A DNA stretch of 64,000 nucleotides, taken from the NCBI GenBank assembly GCA_023954635.1, contig JAGSHI010000001.1, positions 80,900-144,899 on the forward strand, written 5' to 3'. The position numbers and the translations under genes were made by a program. Every line of letters begins with the position of its first letter. The stretch's first letter is position 1. Below, piece after piece: positions 55,301 through 63,483 of this stretch. Under the pieces are notes generated by a model. The model saw only the letters and a program-made list of their open reading frames with translations, did no database searches and had not been told where the DNA came from. Origin of the DNA: Bacteriovoracaceae bacterium. Its GTDB lineage: Bacteria > Bdellovibrionota > Bacteriovoracia > Bacteriovoracales > Bacteriovoracaceae.

Positions 55301-55503
55301 TAGGTGCTGATAACCTCTATATCTACGGACAAATTCAAGGCTTTAGAGCTGACTCTGAAACACTCGCTGAGCCAATTAACTCAAGTACGATTGGTCATAT
55401 TGGTGACAGGTTTTGGAACGGTCCTGTTGAAGCAGTTAGAGAAATTCTTGGGCTTCAAAACGGAGAGTTCAGCGGAAGTTGGATGAGGGAGAATATACGA
55501 TGA
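52393..55503 (+). CDS. Large exported protein of unknown function, partner of a subtilase
   Basis: 1036 residues (ATG 52396 is the second possible start). A signal peptide (QLLTVLLFLTSSALIAGE). No domain recognised. The first 400 residues are mixed alpha/beta. Residues about 440-700 have beta-strand repeats with alternating Gly (FGFGFKIGVQMGFESIDL, PYGFGVGVGLNYVK), like an outer-membrane or beta-sandwich part. The last 150 are basic with four cysteines (SRKCKNIRYRNKIVCGNL, DDCKKD, AAKCLLEL). Its stop overlaps the start of the 967-residue subtilase gene (ATGA), so the two products are made together and may form a complex or a protease-substrate or protease-chaperone pair. Confidence 0.85.
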   Translation: MMKQLLTVLLFLTSSALIAGESFIPLDPIRVPSKDLIYKGEVVSAERAAQLQEQGVDLSKLDPMPSEVWNSENAVQVLNESVDDLPIENNQTVAYVSSIASNSGLFRFNVEASAGTEKRIFTVHLDKTLHTYLLKKNILRKLGYKIPAMEFVSNLTIQFETKEEKEKFISREIPEATLGAPSRWVSKGLDAEGKPDETLEITLQDIFVTMPSEKDHYNLAMGVPPRVLTTRTLRSLLVAYALLDLGESTNKFNWSVGKIDNGNIKLPHNQIAEFNPTLDDALWMLRKIQKLERRDFYEITKLAHFPKEVEMLVLEKIISRRNALMAIFKQTAEELHYNPEITFGSKLKDGRLQVMKFDGYASNFSHGSPDSPFDDWGWGILGDVQSIAIDELISRANSELAVFDINTARGELMTDQFENGLESFIETGEFTRQPLGAWVSPVVNGQLILGRDVVVGSYMGTDNMVQLADTFGFGFKIGVQMGFESIDLPYGFGVGVGLNYVKTYAHIKPVKSLKQAFKEPYQNMIVPFVKHMIKKQADRIADLADNPDGLEEEERNEVLSDVMKNLDKYLGVGESLIIQDRISPNITARGTVTYMNTRVSLGVDANALEIKRIHLYRKNGSTLQVYVDNGMSKSLGVSFGVDYFIPVLEVRYKRTGGKYTVDAYSVNIDTDTEVNPDLYRSATGISHLLKSGSAELLDEVKKPYSIANKFFDESTKAKFLHWRHKTLRKSDMYSLLTPKKKETNYVRHSNASQMGLNYEAFVVDIGNYYLGRYLKGLQIRGNTWQNPAQTYFGVAKTKEGRFEARLKGDEEEVDNREMFGEFLTITYRKEGWSIKRSKLMKEVGEWNDKYGKELFAKETLRDATKLKLYNLSLNINVYDNGIEKLKNLSNGDLKKIQRKYKRQRAFSRKCKNIRYRNKIVCGNLKTIMSENDDCKKDVRRGSSKKAAKCLLELAQTLEKSLEFDDFRGIVGADNLYIYGQIQGFRADSETLAEPINSSTIGHIGDRFWNGPVEAVREILGLQNGEFSGSWMRENIR

Positions 55504-58403
55504 AAAAATTATTGTTAATCGCTTCTCTTTTATCAACTGTTTTATCAACATCTCATGCTCAAGATATTGTTGATACATTTTTTGAAAAGCAATGGGGTCT
55601 AAGTAATACGGGACAAAACCTTCAGAGATCTACTGGAGATCTGACAAGAATTCAGATTCCAGGAATTCCTGGAAGTGATATTAATTGGGATCTTCTTGAA
55701 GGAAGAACTTTTAATCAAGATAGAGAAGTTATTGTCGCTGTTATTGATTCAGGTCTCGATATTAATCACCCCGATTTGGAAGGAAGAGTTTGGAGCAATC
55801 CTGTCTGCGAAAACCTTTCAGAAGAAGAGAAGTTAAAAAAACCATGTAATGGAAGAAACTTTTTAGCTAAGAGTGAAGAACTTATCGGTGATGTTAAAGA
55901 TGATACCGGACACGGAACTCATGTTTCTGGAATTATCGCTGCCAATATAAATGGAACGGGAGCAGTTGGTGTTGCCGTCAAAAATGTAAAAATCATGCCA
56001 CTAAAGGTTCTCTCAAAAGAGACCACAAACTTTGTCTACAATAATAGATTGATTACTGACATTGTTGCTGATGCCATGGCCTTTGCTGTTCAAAATAAAG
56101 CTAACGTTATTAACCTTTCTATGGGGTGGCCAAAACTTATTGAAACTCCAAGAATGAAACGTGCTCTCGGTCTTGCTCAAAAGGCCGGAATTCCGATTAT
56201 TGCTGCTGCTGGAAATAATAATAAAGATGTTCCAACATATCCTTGTACTAATCGTGGTGTGATTTGTGTTGGCTCAATTGATAATCAAGGAAAACTCTCT
56301 GAGTTTTCAAACTATGGAGGTAAAATTGATATCCTTGCTCCTGGTGAACATATTGTATCTCTATATCCAACGGCGAAAGAGTCCAGATCTCTCAGAGTCG
56401 GGGGTTACGAAGTAAAGAAAGGAACTAGCCAGGCCTCTCCTTTTGTAGCGGCTATTGCTGCAACCATTAAGCTTGTTCATCCAGACAGCAGTTTAGATGA
56501 AATAAAGGCAAGACTTTTGAATTCTTCAAAAGGAAGTCAAAAAGCAGAAATGGGAAGGAAAAAGTCTAAGTATGGTTTGGTAGACATGAAAAAGGCCCTT
56601 GATGAAGTGCCTGAAGTCTTTGTTTCTCCTGACTATAAAGGCATTCTTGAAATTAAATATAATGTAACTGGAAGAACTAGTTTTGTTCTACCAATAAAGA
56701 ACTTCTTAGAAGAGGTTGAGGGTCTAACTGTTAAACTAAGCTTGGCGTCTGAGGTTCTTGAACTTAGAAAAGATACATTTGAACTTGATCTAAAAAAGGG
56801 ACAAACTCTTCCTCTCCAAGTTCAAGCAAAAATTAAAAATAAGAGTTTAGACTCCCACACCCAATTGAAAGTTACGATTATCAAAGATGAAAAAGTCATT
56901 CATGAGAGTCAAACTGCTCTCGTTATTTCAGGTTCTTTGGCCGGTCGGAAATCAATTAAAAAAGTACCTCTAACTGGAATTAATCCCAAATTAGTATCTC
57001 TTTTTAAAGGTGGTAAAAAATATTCGAGACTCAAACAAGTTTCTGATCGATTCTCTAGATCGGGAGCCATTGAATATTATTATATGAATCCAAAACTTCA
57101 AACAGAAGATAAAGATGTGATGAGTCTGATTCGAGTTTTTGAAGGTAAATTTGAAACAGTTGATCTTGGAGTTTCAAAAGCAAATAAGATTCTTTCTATT
57201 TTTAAAGCAGACATTAATTTAGATGGGAAAGAAGATTACGTCGTCTATACTCTTGGGAAAGAAAGAATAAATATGTTCCTTACTTATTTAACAAATGAAG
57301 GGAAGCCCCTCTTTGGAGATAAGAGTGAGTGGAAGTTTCCAATTACAACTTTTGAAGGTCTCCCTCTTAAAAATGGATTTGAGCAAACTTTTAGCTGGCT
57401 GAAAATTAAAACTAAAGAGTTTGGTTCAATTTTAACTCCATCTTTAACAAGAGAGTGGTTGTTACCAGAAGATGACAACTCTGATGATATTCTAGATAGA
57501 CTACCAAATGGAAAAGCTGCAAGGTTATATTACCTTCTTCCTGAAGTTAAGGACGGAAAAGTTGAAACAGCTGTTAGAACTGTAAATAACTTCGACTTTG
57601 ATTCTGAGATTAGAAGCCGATTTAGAGTTAGGCCCGAAGAAACATTCTCTCTTCAGAATCCTTACAAGCAAACCGCTGAAGAAGCAGCTAAGGGAAAAGT
57701 TAAAACTGTTCTTGCTGTCGGAAGAGAATTTAAGAAAAGATATTTTCAGGTGGTTTTCACTGACAATAAGACTTACACAATCAATCCAATTAACAATGGA
57801 ATAAGTTATCTTGAAGACAATACGATTTTTCCAATCTTTGGTCTTGAAGATAAGGGTAATCCAAATGGTGAAGCCACTTTCATGGTTCTAAATGATCGCT
57901 CTAGTGCGAGGTTATCGATCATTAACGACAGTGGTGAGACTAATCGTATTGAAAAGAAAACGAATTGGACCGATCCAATCTTCAATTATATTGGTGCATA
58001 CAAAGACAAAAAAGAAACTACGTTTTTTCTTGAGTCTAGATATAATGTCCATGCCTTTGACTCTAATGGGGCAAAATACACCTTACCTATAAATAGGGAC
58101 AGTTCATTTCCCGGCGTGAAGTTCGCCGAAACGATGAGTGGTGTGATTGTTAAAGGTAAGGACACTAATCTACTTCCAGGAGTTTTTGTAAACTCAACAC
58201 TCGTTTTCGGTGACCGGCTTTATACTATGGTCAAAGACACAGAAGGTTTTAAAAGGCCGGTTGAGTTGTCTGTTACAATTCCTAAGGAATGTATCAATTT
58301 AGCTCCGGCGAGACTTGGTGCAAGCGGTGCTTCACACTATGTTTTTCTCTGTGCAGAAGGACGACGTGGAGTCTCTTTTAGGTTCTTACCTCTGGCCTTA
58401 TAG
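55500..58403 (+). CDS. Large exported subtilisin-like protease (S8) with long C-terminal region
   Basis: 967 residues from ATG 55500, overlapping the previous stop by 4 bp. A signal peptide (LLLIASLLSTVLSTSHAQ). The S8 domain follows directly: Asp83 (VAVIDSG), His138 (GHGTHVSG), Ser310 (GTSQASP), all intact; a paired Cys region (NPVCENL, KKPCNG) lies between Asp and His. There is little room for a propeptide. About 590 residues follow the protease domain: a beta-sandwich part, then a stretch with INLDGKEDYVVYTL, like an FG-GAP/VCBS propeller blade, and a final Cys pair. Probably secreted and active, with the C-terminal part giving binding specificity. Confidence 0.92.
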   Translation: MKKLLLIASLLSTVLSTSHAQDIVDTFFEKQWGLSNTGQNLQRSTGDLTRIQIPGIPGSDINWDLLEGRTFNQDREVIVAVIDSGLDINHPDLEGRVWSNPVCENLSEEEKLKKPCNGRNFLAKSEELIGDVKDDTGHGTHVSGIIAANINGTGAVGVAVKNVKIMPLKVLSKETTNFVYNNRLITDIVADAMAFAVQNKANVINLSMGWPKLIETPRMKRALGLAQKAGIPIIAAAGNNNKDVPTYPCTNRGVICVGSIDNQGKLSEFSNYGGKIDILAPGEHIVSLYPTAKESRSLRVGGYEVKKGTSQASPFVAAIAATIKLVHPDSSLDEIKARLLNSSKGSQKAEMGRKKSKYGLVDMKKALDEVPEVFVSPDYKGILEIKYNVTGRTSFVLPIKNFLEEVEGLTVKLSLASEVLELRKDTFELDLKKGQTLPLQVQAKIKNKSLDSHTQLKVTIIKDEKVIHESQTALVISGSLAGRKSIKKVPLTGINPKLVSLFKGGKKYSRLKQVSDRFSRSGAIEYYYMNPKLQTEDKDVMSLIRVFEGKFETVDLGVSKANKILSIFKADINLDGKEDYVVYTLGKERINMFLTYLTNEGKPLFGDKSEWKFPITTFEGLPLKNGFEQTFSWLKIKTKEFGSILTPSLTREWLLPEDDNSDDILDRLPNGKAARLYYLLPEVKDGKVETAVRTVNNFDFDSEIRSRFRVRPEETFSLQNPYKQTAEEAAKGKVKTVLAVGREFKKRYFQVVFTDNKTYTINPINNGISYLEDNTIFPIFGLEDKGNPNGEATFMVLNDRSSARLSIINDSGETNRIEKKTNWTDPIFNYIGAYKDKKETTFFLESRYNVHAFDSNGAKYTLPINRDSSFPGVKFAETMSGVIVKGKDTNLLPGVFVNSTLVFGDRLYTMVKDTEGFKRPVELSVTIPKECINLAPARLGASGASHYVFLCAEGRRGVSFRFLPLAL

Positions 58404-58431
58404 TCAGCTATTACGAGCTTTTAGTAACTTA

Positions 58432-58447
58432 GCCCTCTTTTGAGGGC
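58432..58447 (+). terminator. Hairpin after the subtilase operon (weak terminator)
   Basis: A perfect 6-bp GC-rich stem GCCCTC/GAGGGC with loop TTTT, followed by GAAAAC. The T-run is missing, so it may need Rho or only slow the polymerase. Confidence 0.5.
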
Positions 58448-58487
58448 GAAAACACCTTAAACATCTCGAAATTATTCAATTATGCTC

Positions 58488-58516
58488 TTGGTCTTTTGAG
58501 CTCAAAGTGCTAAATT
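58488..58516 (+). promoter_or_regulatory. Predicted sigma-70 promoter of the rpsF-rpsR operon
   Basis: TTGGTC (58488-58493), 17 bases, TAAATT (58511-58516), leaving a leader of roughly 75 bases that contains the hairpin below. Confidence 0.4.
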
Positions 58517-58548
58517 CCATCCACATTCACGTATGTATTAGTTAAATC

Positions 58549-58582
58549 AAACTCGCTTGAAGCATGGTGCCTCAAGCCGTTT
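58549..58582 (+). promoter_or_regulatory. Candidate S6:S18-binding leader hairpin
   Basis: The leader folds as AAAC/GTTT (58549-58552 with 58579-58582), an internal loop TCG opposite CC, then CTTGA/TCAAG, an A/C mismatch and GCA/TGC around loop TGG. The 3' side contains CCG at the internal loop. The known S6:S18 leader motif of rpsF operons has a stem with a CCG in a bulge, bound by the S6-S18 dimer. The element ends 15 bp before the start codon. Confidence 0.5.
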
Positions 58583-58597
58583 AGTCCAGGAGGATAT

Positions 58598-59221
58598 ATG
58601 ATTTATGAGCTCGCCCTTGTGGCAAAACCTGAATCATCAGAAGATCAGGTAAAATCCCTCACAGACTTGGTAACAACAGTGGTCACAGACTTCAAAGGTG
58701 AAGTTCTATTAACTGACGACTGGGGAAAACTTCGGTTTGCCCAACCATCAAAGTCTGGAGGTGTAGCAGGACGTTATCTGTACATGATTCTTAAGTCGAA
58801 TGACGAGGGAACAGGTAGAGAACTTCAAAGACGTTTTGGTATTAATGAAGATGTGCTTAGACACATGACAATCAAACTTGGTGAAGACAGAAATCAAGAA
58901 GCTATCTTGAAAGCTTACAAGTGTCCTTACTCTAAAACCAGTAATGGTTCTCACGCAGATGAGGGAGATGACAAAGAAGGCTCAAAAGAAAGAAGAAGAT
59001 TTTCAAAAGGTAAGTCTTGTTGGTTCACAATCAAAGACATCAAAGCTGATTGGAAAGACCCAAAAACTTTTGGTTGGTTGATCAACGAATTTGGAAAAAT
59101 TTCTCCTGCTAGAGTTTCTGGAATTTCTAGAAAGCATCAGAGATTTGCTGATTCTGCAATTAAGCAAGCAAGAAATATTGGAGTAGCTAGCTACATATCC
59201 AATAGATTTGCGGCTGAGTAA
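58598..59221 (+). CDS. rpsF-rpsR: Ribosomal protein S6-S18 fusion
   Basis: 207 residues in one uninterrupted frame, with perfect AGGAGG 4 bp before the ATG. Residues 1-110 are S6: MIYELALVAKP, DWGKLRFAQPSKS, RYLYMILKSN, FGINEDVLRHMTIKL. A charged linker follows (113-133). Residues 133-207 are S18: KGKSCWFTIKDIKADWKDPK, WLINEFGKISPARVSGIS, RKHQRFADSAIKQARNIGVASY. Normally rpsF and rpsR are separate neighbouring genes whose products pair in the 30S platform; here no stop separates them. No second rpsR is in the window. Gene order with the DUF2232-like gene, rplI and dnaB is the usual one. Confidence 0.93.
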   Translation: MIYELALVAKPESSEDQVKSLTDLVTTVVTDFKGEVLLTDDWGKLRFAQPSKSGGVAGRYLYMILKSNDEGTGRELQRRFGINEDVLRHMTIKLGEDRNQEAILKAYKCPYSKTSNGSHADEGDDKEGSKERRRFSKGKSCWFTIKDIKADWKDPKTFGWLINEFGKISPARVSGISRKHQRFADSAIKQARNIGVASYISNRFAAE

Positions 59222-59237
59222 TTGGAGTAAAGCAAAT

Positions 59238-60269
59238 ATGAATCGTGCTGGAGTCAAAATGACGAATGACCAAGATATTAAAGAGACAGTAGCTAATTAC
59301 TCATTAGGAAAACTTTTGTTCCTAGGTGTAATTTCGCTTGCGTTGAGTGCCTCTGGCCCTCTAACGTTGTTTGCTGCTGTTCCTATGATTATGGCATTTC
59401 TTCTTTATGGAAGAGGAAAAGCTTACTTTCTTGGTGGAGTAGTTCTTGTGGCAACAGTAGTTCTTGCAAAAGTATTTCCAAGCTTTTCCCACTTATGGGG
59501 AATTTTCTTATTTGTACTCATCAATGCAGTGCTCGTTTCTGAAATCATTTTCAGAAGATGGCCACCGGCTCGAGGTCTCATCGTTATGGGATTCGCGTTA
59601 GTTTGTTTTGTTGGGGCACTTGTTGCTGGAGTTTCACTCTCAACTGAAAATACTTTAAGTATTGAAATTGAAAAAGGTGTAACGACTGCATTAAATGCAA
59701 TTAAATCAAGTGAGGAAAATAAAGTACTTCTCGAAAGTGGAGATGAAAGAGCACAGGCCTTGAAAGAAGTCCTCGATAATCCAAAGATTATTGTGAATCA
59801 AATTATTAACTGGAGTCCGTCTGCAATTTTTGTAGGAATCTTTTTTGGATTATGGGTTTCACTATTTTTGATTCTTCGAAATAGTCTTATTTGGCGTGAC
59901 CAACTTGGTTACCCGTTCGGATTGAGTGACCTCGTTAAATTTAAGGTTCCTGAATACACTGTTTGGCCCTTGATTGCAGGTCTTATCCTCTTTGTAGGAG
60001 GAGAATACCTTTCTTTAGGTCCAGTTGCTGAAGTCATTGGAGGAAATATCCTTCTTTGTCTTGGTGTCTTTTATTTCTTTCAGGGATTTGGAATTTACCT
60101 AGATACTTTGAATTTTTTCGGAGTGTTTGGATTGTTTAGAACTCTCATGATCATGACAACGTTGTTCATGGCATGGCAATTGATAGTATTTGTCGGAATC
60201 TTTGATACTTGGATAAATTTTAGAAAATTTTTAGTTAAAAAAAATACAGATGAAGGAGATAACTTATGA
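59238..60269 (+). CDS. DUF2232-like (YybS) polytopic membrane protein
   Basis: 343 residues from ATG 59238 with GGAG upstream; 10 more residues are open towards rpsR. About eight hydrophobic segments. The C-terminal half has the DUF2232 pattern (WRDQLGYPFGLSDLVKFKVPEYTVWPLIAGLIL, then FQGFGIYLDTLNFFGVF). Genes of this family sit between rpsR and rplI in many bacteria. Function unknown. It overlaps the rplI start by 4 bp. Confidence 0.85.
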   Translation: MNRAGVKMTNDQDIKETVANYSLGKLLFLGVISLALSASGPLTLFAAVPMIMAFLLYGRGKAYFLGGVVLVATVVLAKVFPSFSHLWGIFLFVLINAVLVSEIIFRRWPPARGLIVMGFALVCFVGALVAGVSLSTENTLSIEIEKGVTTALNAIKSSEENKVLLESGDERAQALKEVLDNPKIIVNQIINWSPSAIFVGIFFGLWVSLFLILRNSLIWRDQLGYPFGLSDLVKFKVPEYTVWPLIAGLILFVGGEYLSLGPVAEVIGGNILLCLGVFYFFQGFGIYLDTLNFFGVFGLFRTLMIMTTLFMAWQLIVFVGIFDTWINFRKFLVKKNTDEGDNL

Positions 60270-60883
60270 AAGTTATATTGACCGAAAGAGTTCCTACCCT
60301 TGGAAACGTGGGTGAGATCGTAAATGTTTCTGCAGGTCACGCCAGAAATTACTTGCTTCCAAATAGTCTTGCTGTTGTTGCTGATGACTCTAATAAAAAG
60401 TCTCTAGACCATAGCCAGAAAATGTTAGCGAAGAAAATGGATGTTGCAAAAAAAGCTGCAGAAGAAACAAAAACAAAATTAGATCAAGTTACACTTGAGA
60501 TCACTAAAAGAGTTGCTGCCAATGGTAGACTTTTTGGTGCCGTTTCATCACTTGATCTTTCTAAGCTTCTTGGAGACCAAGGTCTTGAAGTTGAAAAGAG
60601 AATGATTACTCTTGAAACTCCAATTAAGACTGCTGGTAAATTCACTGCAAAAGCAAAATTGTTTGAAGGTGTTGAGTCTTCATTCAGCGTTAACGTAACA
60701 ATTGATGCTAAGCAGTTAGAAGATATGAAGCGTAAAGCAGAAGCAGCTAAAAAAGCTAAAGAAAAAGCTAAAGAAGCCGCAGCTGCAGCAGCAGAAGCTG
60801 GTGAAGGTGAGGGAGAAACTGAAACTCCTCTTACTGAAGAGCAAAAGCTTGCTGAAGAAGCAAACAAAATCGTAAGAGGTTAA
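60266..60883 (+). CDS. rplI: Ribosomal protein L9 with C-terminal extension
   Basis: 205 residues, about 55 longer than usual. The N-terminal domain is classical: MKVILTERVPTLGNVGEIVNVSAGHARNYLLP. A long helix and the C-terminal domain follow (NGRLFGAVSSLDL.., FSVNVTIDA). After about residue 150 comes a low-complexity helix of Lys, Ala and Glu, then an acidic Thr/Pro-containing tail. L9 binds 23S rRNA and helps keep frame. A strong hairpin follows. Confidence 0.96.
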   Translation: MKVILTERVPTLGNVGEIVNVSAGHARNYLLPNSLAVVADDSNKKSLDHSQKMLAKKMDVAKKAAEETKTKLDQVTLEITKRVAANGRLFGAVSSLDLSKLLGDQGLEVEKRMITLETPIKTAGKFTAKAKLFEGVESSFSVNVTIDAKQLEDMKRKAEAAKKAKEKAKEAAAAAAEAGEGEGETETPLTEEQKLAEEANKIVRG

Positions 60884-60898
60884 TACCCTCTAAAATAT

Positions 60899-60925
60899 CT
60901 AGAGAGGCCTTTATGGTCTCTCTAG
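60899..60925 (+). terminator. Terminator or attenuator between rplI and dnaB
   Basis: An 11-bp stem (arms 60899-60909 and 60915-60925, one G-T pair) with a 5-base loop, followed by GTTTGTTT. It may lower dnaB expression relative to the ribosomal genes. Confidence 0.75.
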
Positions 60926-60960
60926 GTTTGTTTGAATCCATTTGATACAAGGAAGTTTCC

Positions 60961-62301
60961 ATGTCCAATAATGTTCGTGAATTACCTCATGATCTCTTAG
61001 CTGAAAAGTCGATGTTAGGTTGTTTAATTATTGATGGTGGTGGAATTGACGAAATTTCGGATTTAAAACTTAGACCTGAAGACTTTTACCACCCTCAATA
61101 TGGAATGATCTTTGAGGCCATTATTGATCTCGCCGGTGGAAATAAACCAATTGATTATATTACAGTTTGCTCTCGCTTAACTGAAAAAGGAAAGCTTGAA
61201 GAAGTTGGCGGACAAAGTGCCATAATGGAAATTGCTGAAGAGCAAGCATCTTCTGCAAATATTTATCATTATGGAAAAGTAGTTAAAGATAAATCTTCTC
61301 TTCGTGAGCTTGTTAGAACATCAATGAGAGTTGCTGAAAGAGGGATGGACTTTAAGGGTGATACCCAAGAGTTTTTTCAAGAAGTTGAAGCTAGTTTTTT
61401 TGGACTGACCAATGAAGCCAAGTCTGGAAAAATGCAAAGGCTGAATGACTGCCTTAAAGTAAACCTTAAAGAATTAGAAGATACATCTAGAAAGGCCGGT
61501 GAAATACAAGGTATACCAACTGGTTTTGGTGAGCTTGATAAGCTCTTACTCGGAATGCAGCCGGGACAATTGATTATTCTTGCTGCTCGTCCTGCGATGG
61601 GGAAAACTTCTCTCGCTCTTAATGTTGCAATCAACTCAGTATCTCAGTCAGGACTTCCTGTTGCTATTTTCTCTCTGGAAATGCTTGCAAACGAACTTTC
61701 CATGAGATTGCTTTCGAGTCGTGCGAAAGTTGACTCAAAAAGAATTAGAACTAAAGAATTTATGGACCAAGATTTAAGGTCTATTGGGAGAGCGGTTCAA
61801 GAACTCTCTAACTTTCCAATATTTATAAATGACTCAGGTGAAAGTACTATTTTAGATATTCAATCGCAGTGTCGAAAAATTAAGTCTGAAAGCGGTCTTG
61901 GTTTAATTGTGATCGATTACCTTCAACTAATGAGTTCTCACAATAAATCACTTCCTCGGGAACAACAGATTTCAGAAATGTCGAGAGGATTAAAGACAAT
62001 GGCCAAGGAACTTCAGTGTCCAGTTATTGCTCTTTCGCAGCTGAACCGTGGTGTTGAGGCCAGACCAAATAAGCGTCCTAACACAGCTGACCTAAGAGAA
62101 TCTGGTGCGATTGAGCAGGATGCGGATATTGTGATGTTTGTTTATCGTGATGATTATTATAATGAAGATACAAAAGAGCCTGGTATTGCCGAATTGATTG
62201 TTGGTAAAAATAGAGCTGGGGAGACTGGGACAGCAAAGGTTGCATGGGTTGGTGCCTATACCGCTTTTGAAAACCTAGCTAGAGATCGTCAACCGAACTG
62301 A
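60961..62301 (+). CDS. dnaB: Replicative DNA helicase DnaB
   Basis: 446 residues. An N-terminal domain starting LPHDLLAEKSMLGCLIID. A RecA-like ATPase: Walker A AARPAMGKTSLAL, LSRxLK-type region (ISEMSRGLKTMAKELQCPVIALSQLNR), Walker B LIVIDYLQLM, and DLRESGAIEQDADIVMFVYRDDYY with the conserved Arg finger region. It unwinds DNA at the fork. No intein or insertion. It is 78 bp after rplI. Confidence 0.97.
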   Translation: MSNNVRELPHDLLAEKSMLGCLIIDGGGIDEISDLKLRPEDFYHPQYGMIFEAIIDLAGGNKPIDYITVCSRLTEKGKLEEVGGQSAIMEIAEEQASSANIYHYGKVVKDKSSLRELVRTSMRVAERGMDFKGDTQEFFQEVEASFFGLTNEAKSGKMQRLNDCLKVNLKELEDTSRKAGEIQGIPTGFGELDKLLLGMQPGQLIILAARPAMGKTSLALNVAINSVSQSGLPVAIFSLEMLANELSMRLLSSRAKVDSKRIRTKEFMDQDLRSIGRAVQELSNFPIFINDSGESTILDIQSQCRKIKSESGLGLIVIDYLQLMSSHNKSLPREQQISEMSRGLKTMAKELQCPVIALSQLNRGVEARPNKRPNTADLRESGAIEQDADIVMFVYRDDYYNEDTKEPGIAELIVGKNRAGETGTAKVAWVGAYTAFENLARDRQPN

Positions 62302-62304
62302 TCC

Positions 62305-63483
62305 ATGAGTGATCAAATCCAAACGGTCATTAATCTTGGAAAGGGGAAGATACGAAAGTATTCTAACCCCACTTTTGCGACCATCTATAAACTTAGATCC
62401 AAAATTGACCTACTCACAGGTCTTGAAGAACCATTCAATGGGTCTCACTTAATAGACCTTTGGGGTGACCAAGGGCTAAGTGATTCAAAAAAGATATTTC
62501 ATTTGTTTTATGAATTAGGACATCTCATAGAAGGGATTGAATCAAAAACATTTGAAAAGCAAAATCCTATTCTCGCTATAGAAATCCATTATCAAGACTC
62601 ATGTGATGAATTGGCTCCTACTAAAGGGAAACACACGGAGTTCTTAGAGTTTCATCGAGAAATGTATGGTGTTTATCAAGCTGCTTTTAAAAGTGGTTAT
62701 GATGCTCTTATGAGAGGGGATTGTTATCAATTTAACCTCACGTATCCTTTTCGTTATGAGGCCAATAATCCAGAGAGTTTTGAATCTTTGTATTCGGTTT
62801 TATTTTCCAAGCAAGATCATGTCGGAGCTTATGCTCATGCTACTTCGTTGCCGAGTCAGGATAAAGTTTTACTTTCAAATTCCCCTGAATGCCTATTTCA
62901 GGCAGAGTTTGAAAAAGAATTCCTTAAAGTCTGGACGATGCCTATAAAGGGAACGATAGGGTTAAGTGAAGAGGAAAGCTTTGAAGAGAAGTGGAAAGAA
63001 TTACAGTCCTCAATTAAGGATCAGGCCGAACTTTATATGATTACTGACCTTCTTAGAAACGACTTGTCTCGTATAGAAATGACTCCATCTAAAGTGATCA
63101 AGAAAAAACTACCTTTAAAGGTTCCTGGCCTTTTACATCAATACTCTTTGATAGAAGTAAACCTTTCAAAAAGTACGACATTAAAACGAATTCTAAAGGG
63201 ATTGTTTCCTGGTGGAAGTATTACTGGGGCACCTAAGAAACGTGTGATGAGTATTTTGGATGTTCTTGAAAATGAGCCGAGAGGTTTTTATTGTGGTTCC
63301 ACTGTCATTCTTGATGAAGATATTATGGCGGCCTCAATAAATATTCGAAGTGCTGAATACACTCCTTCTACAAAACTCTTAAAAGTCCATGCTGGTGGGG
63401 GAATAACTCTTGAGAGTTCTTGTGATCAAGAATACCTTGAGATGCAGGCAAAAAAAGAGAGTTTTCTTTCACTGTTTTTATAG
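62305..63483 (+). CDS. pabB: Chorismate-binding enzyme, PabB-like
   Basis: 392 residues. Chorismate-binding motifs in order: GDCYQFNLTYPF, LLSNSPECLFQ, TMPIKGTIG, DQAELYMITDLLRNDLSRI, LFPGGSITGAPKKRVMSILDVLE, RGFYCGSTVIL and HAGGGITLESSCDQEYLEM. The form PIKGT with its active-site Lys is typical of aminodeoxychorismate synthase component I, so folate p-aminobenzoate synthesis is more likely than tryptophan or menaquinone use. No pabA or pabC in the window. It starts 3 bp after dnaB and overlaps the convergent C1q-like gene by 6 bp. Confidence 0.88.
   Translation: MSDQIQTVINLGKGKIRKYSNPTFATIYKLRSKIDLLTGLEEPFNGSHLIDLWGDQGLSDSKKIFHLFYELGHLIEGIESKTFEKQNPILAIEIHYQDSCDELAPTKGKHTEFLEFHREMYGVYQAAFKSGYDALMRGDCYQFNLTYPFRYEANNPESFESLYSVLFSKQDHVGAYAHATSLPSQDKVLLSNSPECLFQAEFEKEFLKVWTMPIKGTIGLSEEESFEEKWKELQSSIKDQAELYMITDLLRNDLSRIEMTPSKVIKKKLPLKVPGLLHQYSLIEVNLSKSTTLKRILKGLFPGGSITGAPKKRVMSILDVLENEPRGFYCGSTVILDEDIMAASINIRSAEYTPSTKLLKVHAGGGITLESSCDQEYLEMQAKKESFLSLFL

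Noticed and set aside
60484..60867. A 127-codon minus-strand frame opposite rplI
   Set aside because: It is Ser/Ala-rich because it mirrors the Lys/Ala/Glu codons of L9; no ribosome site or homology.
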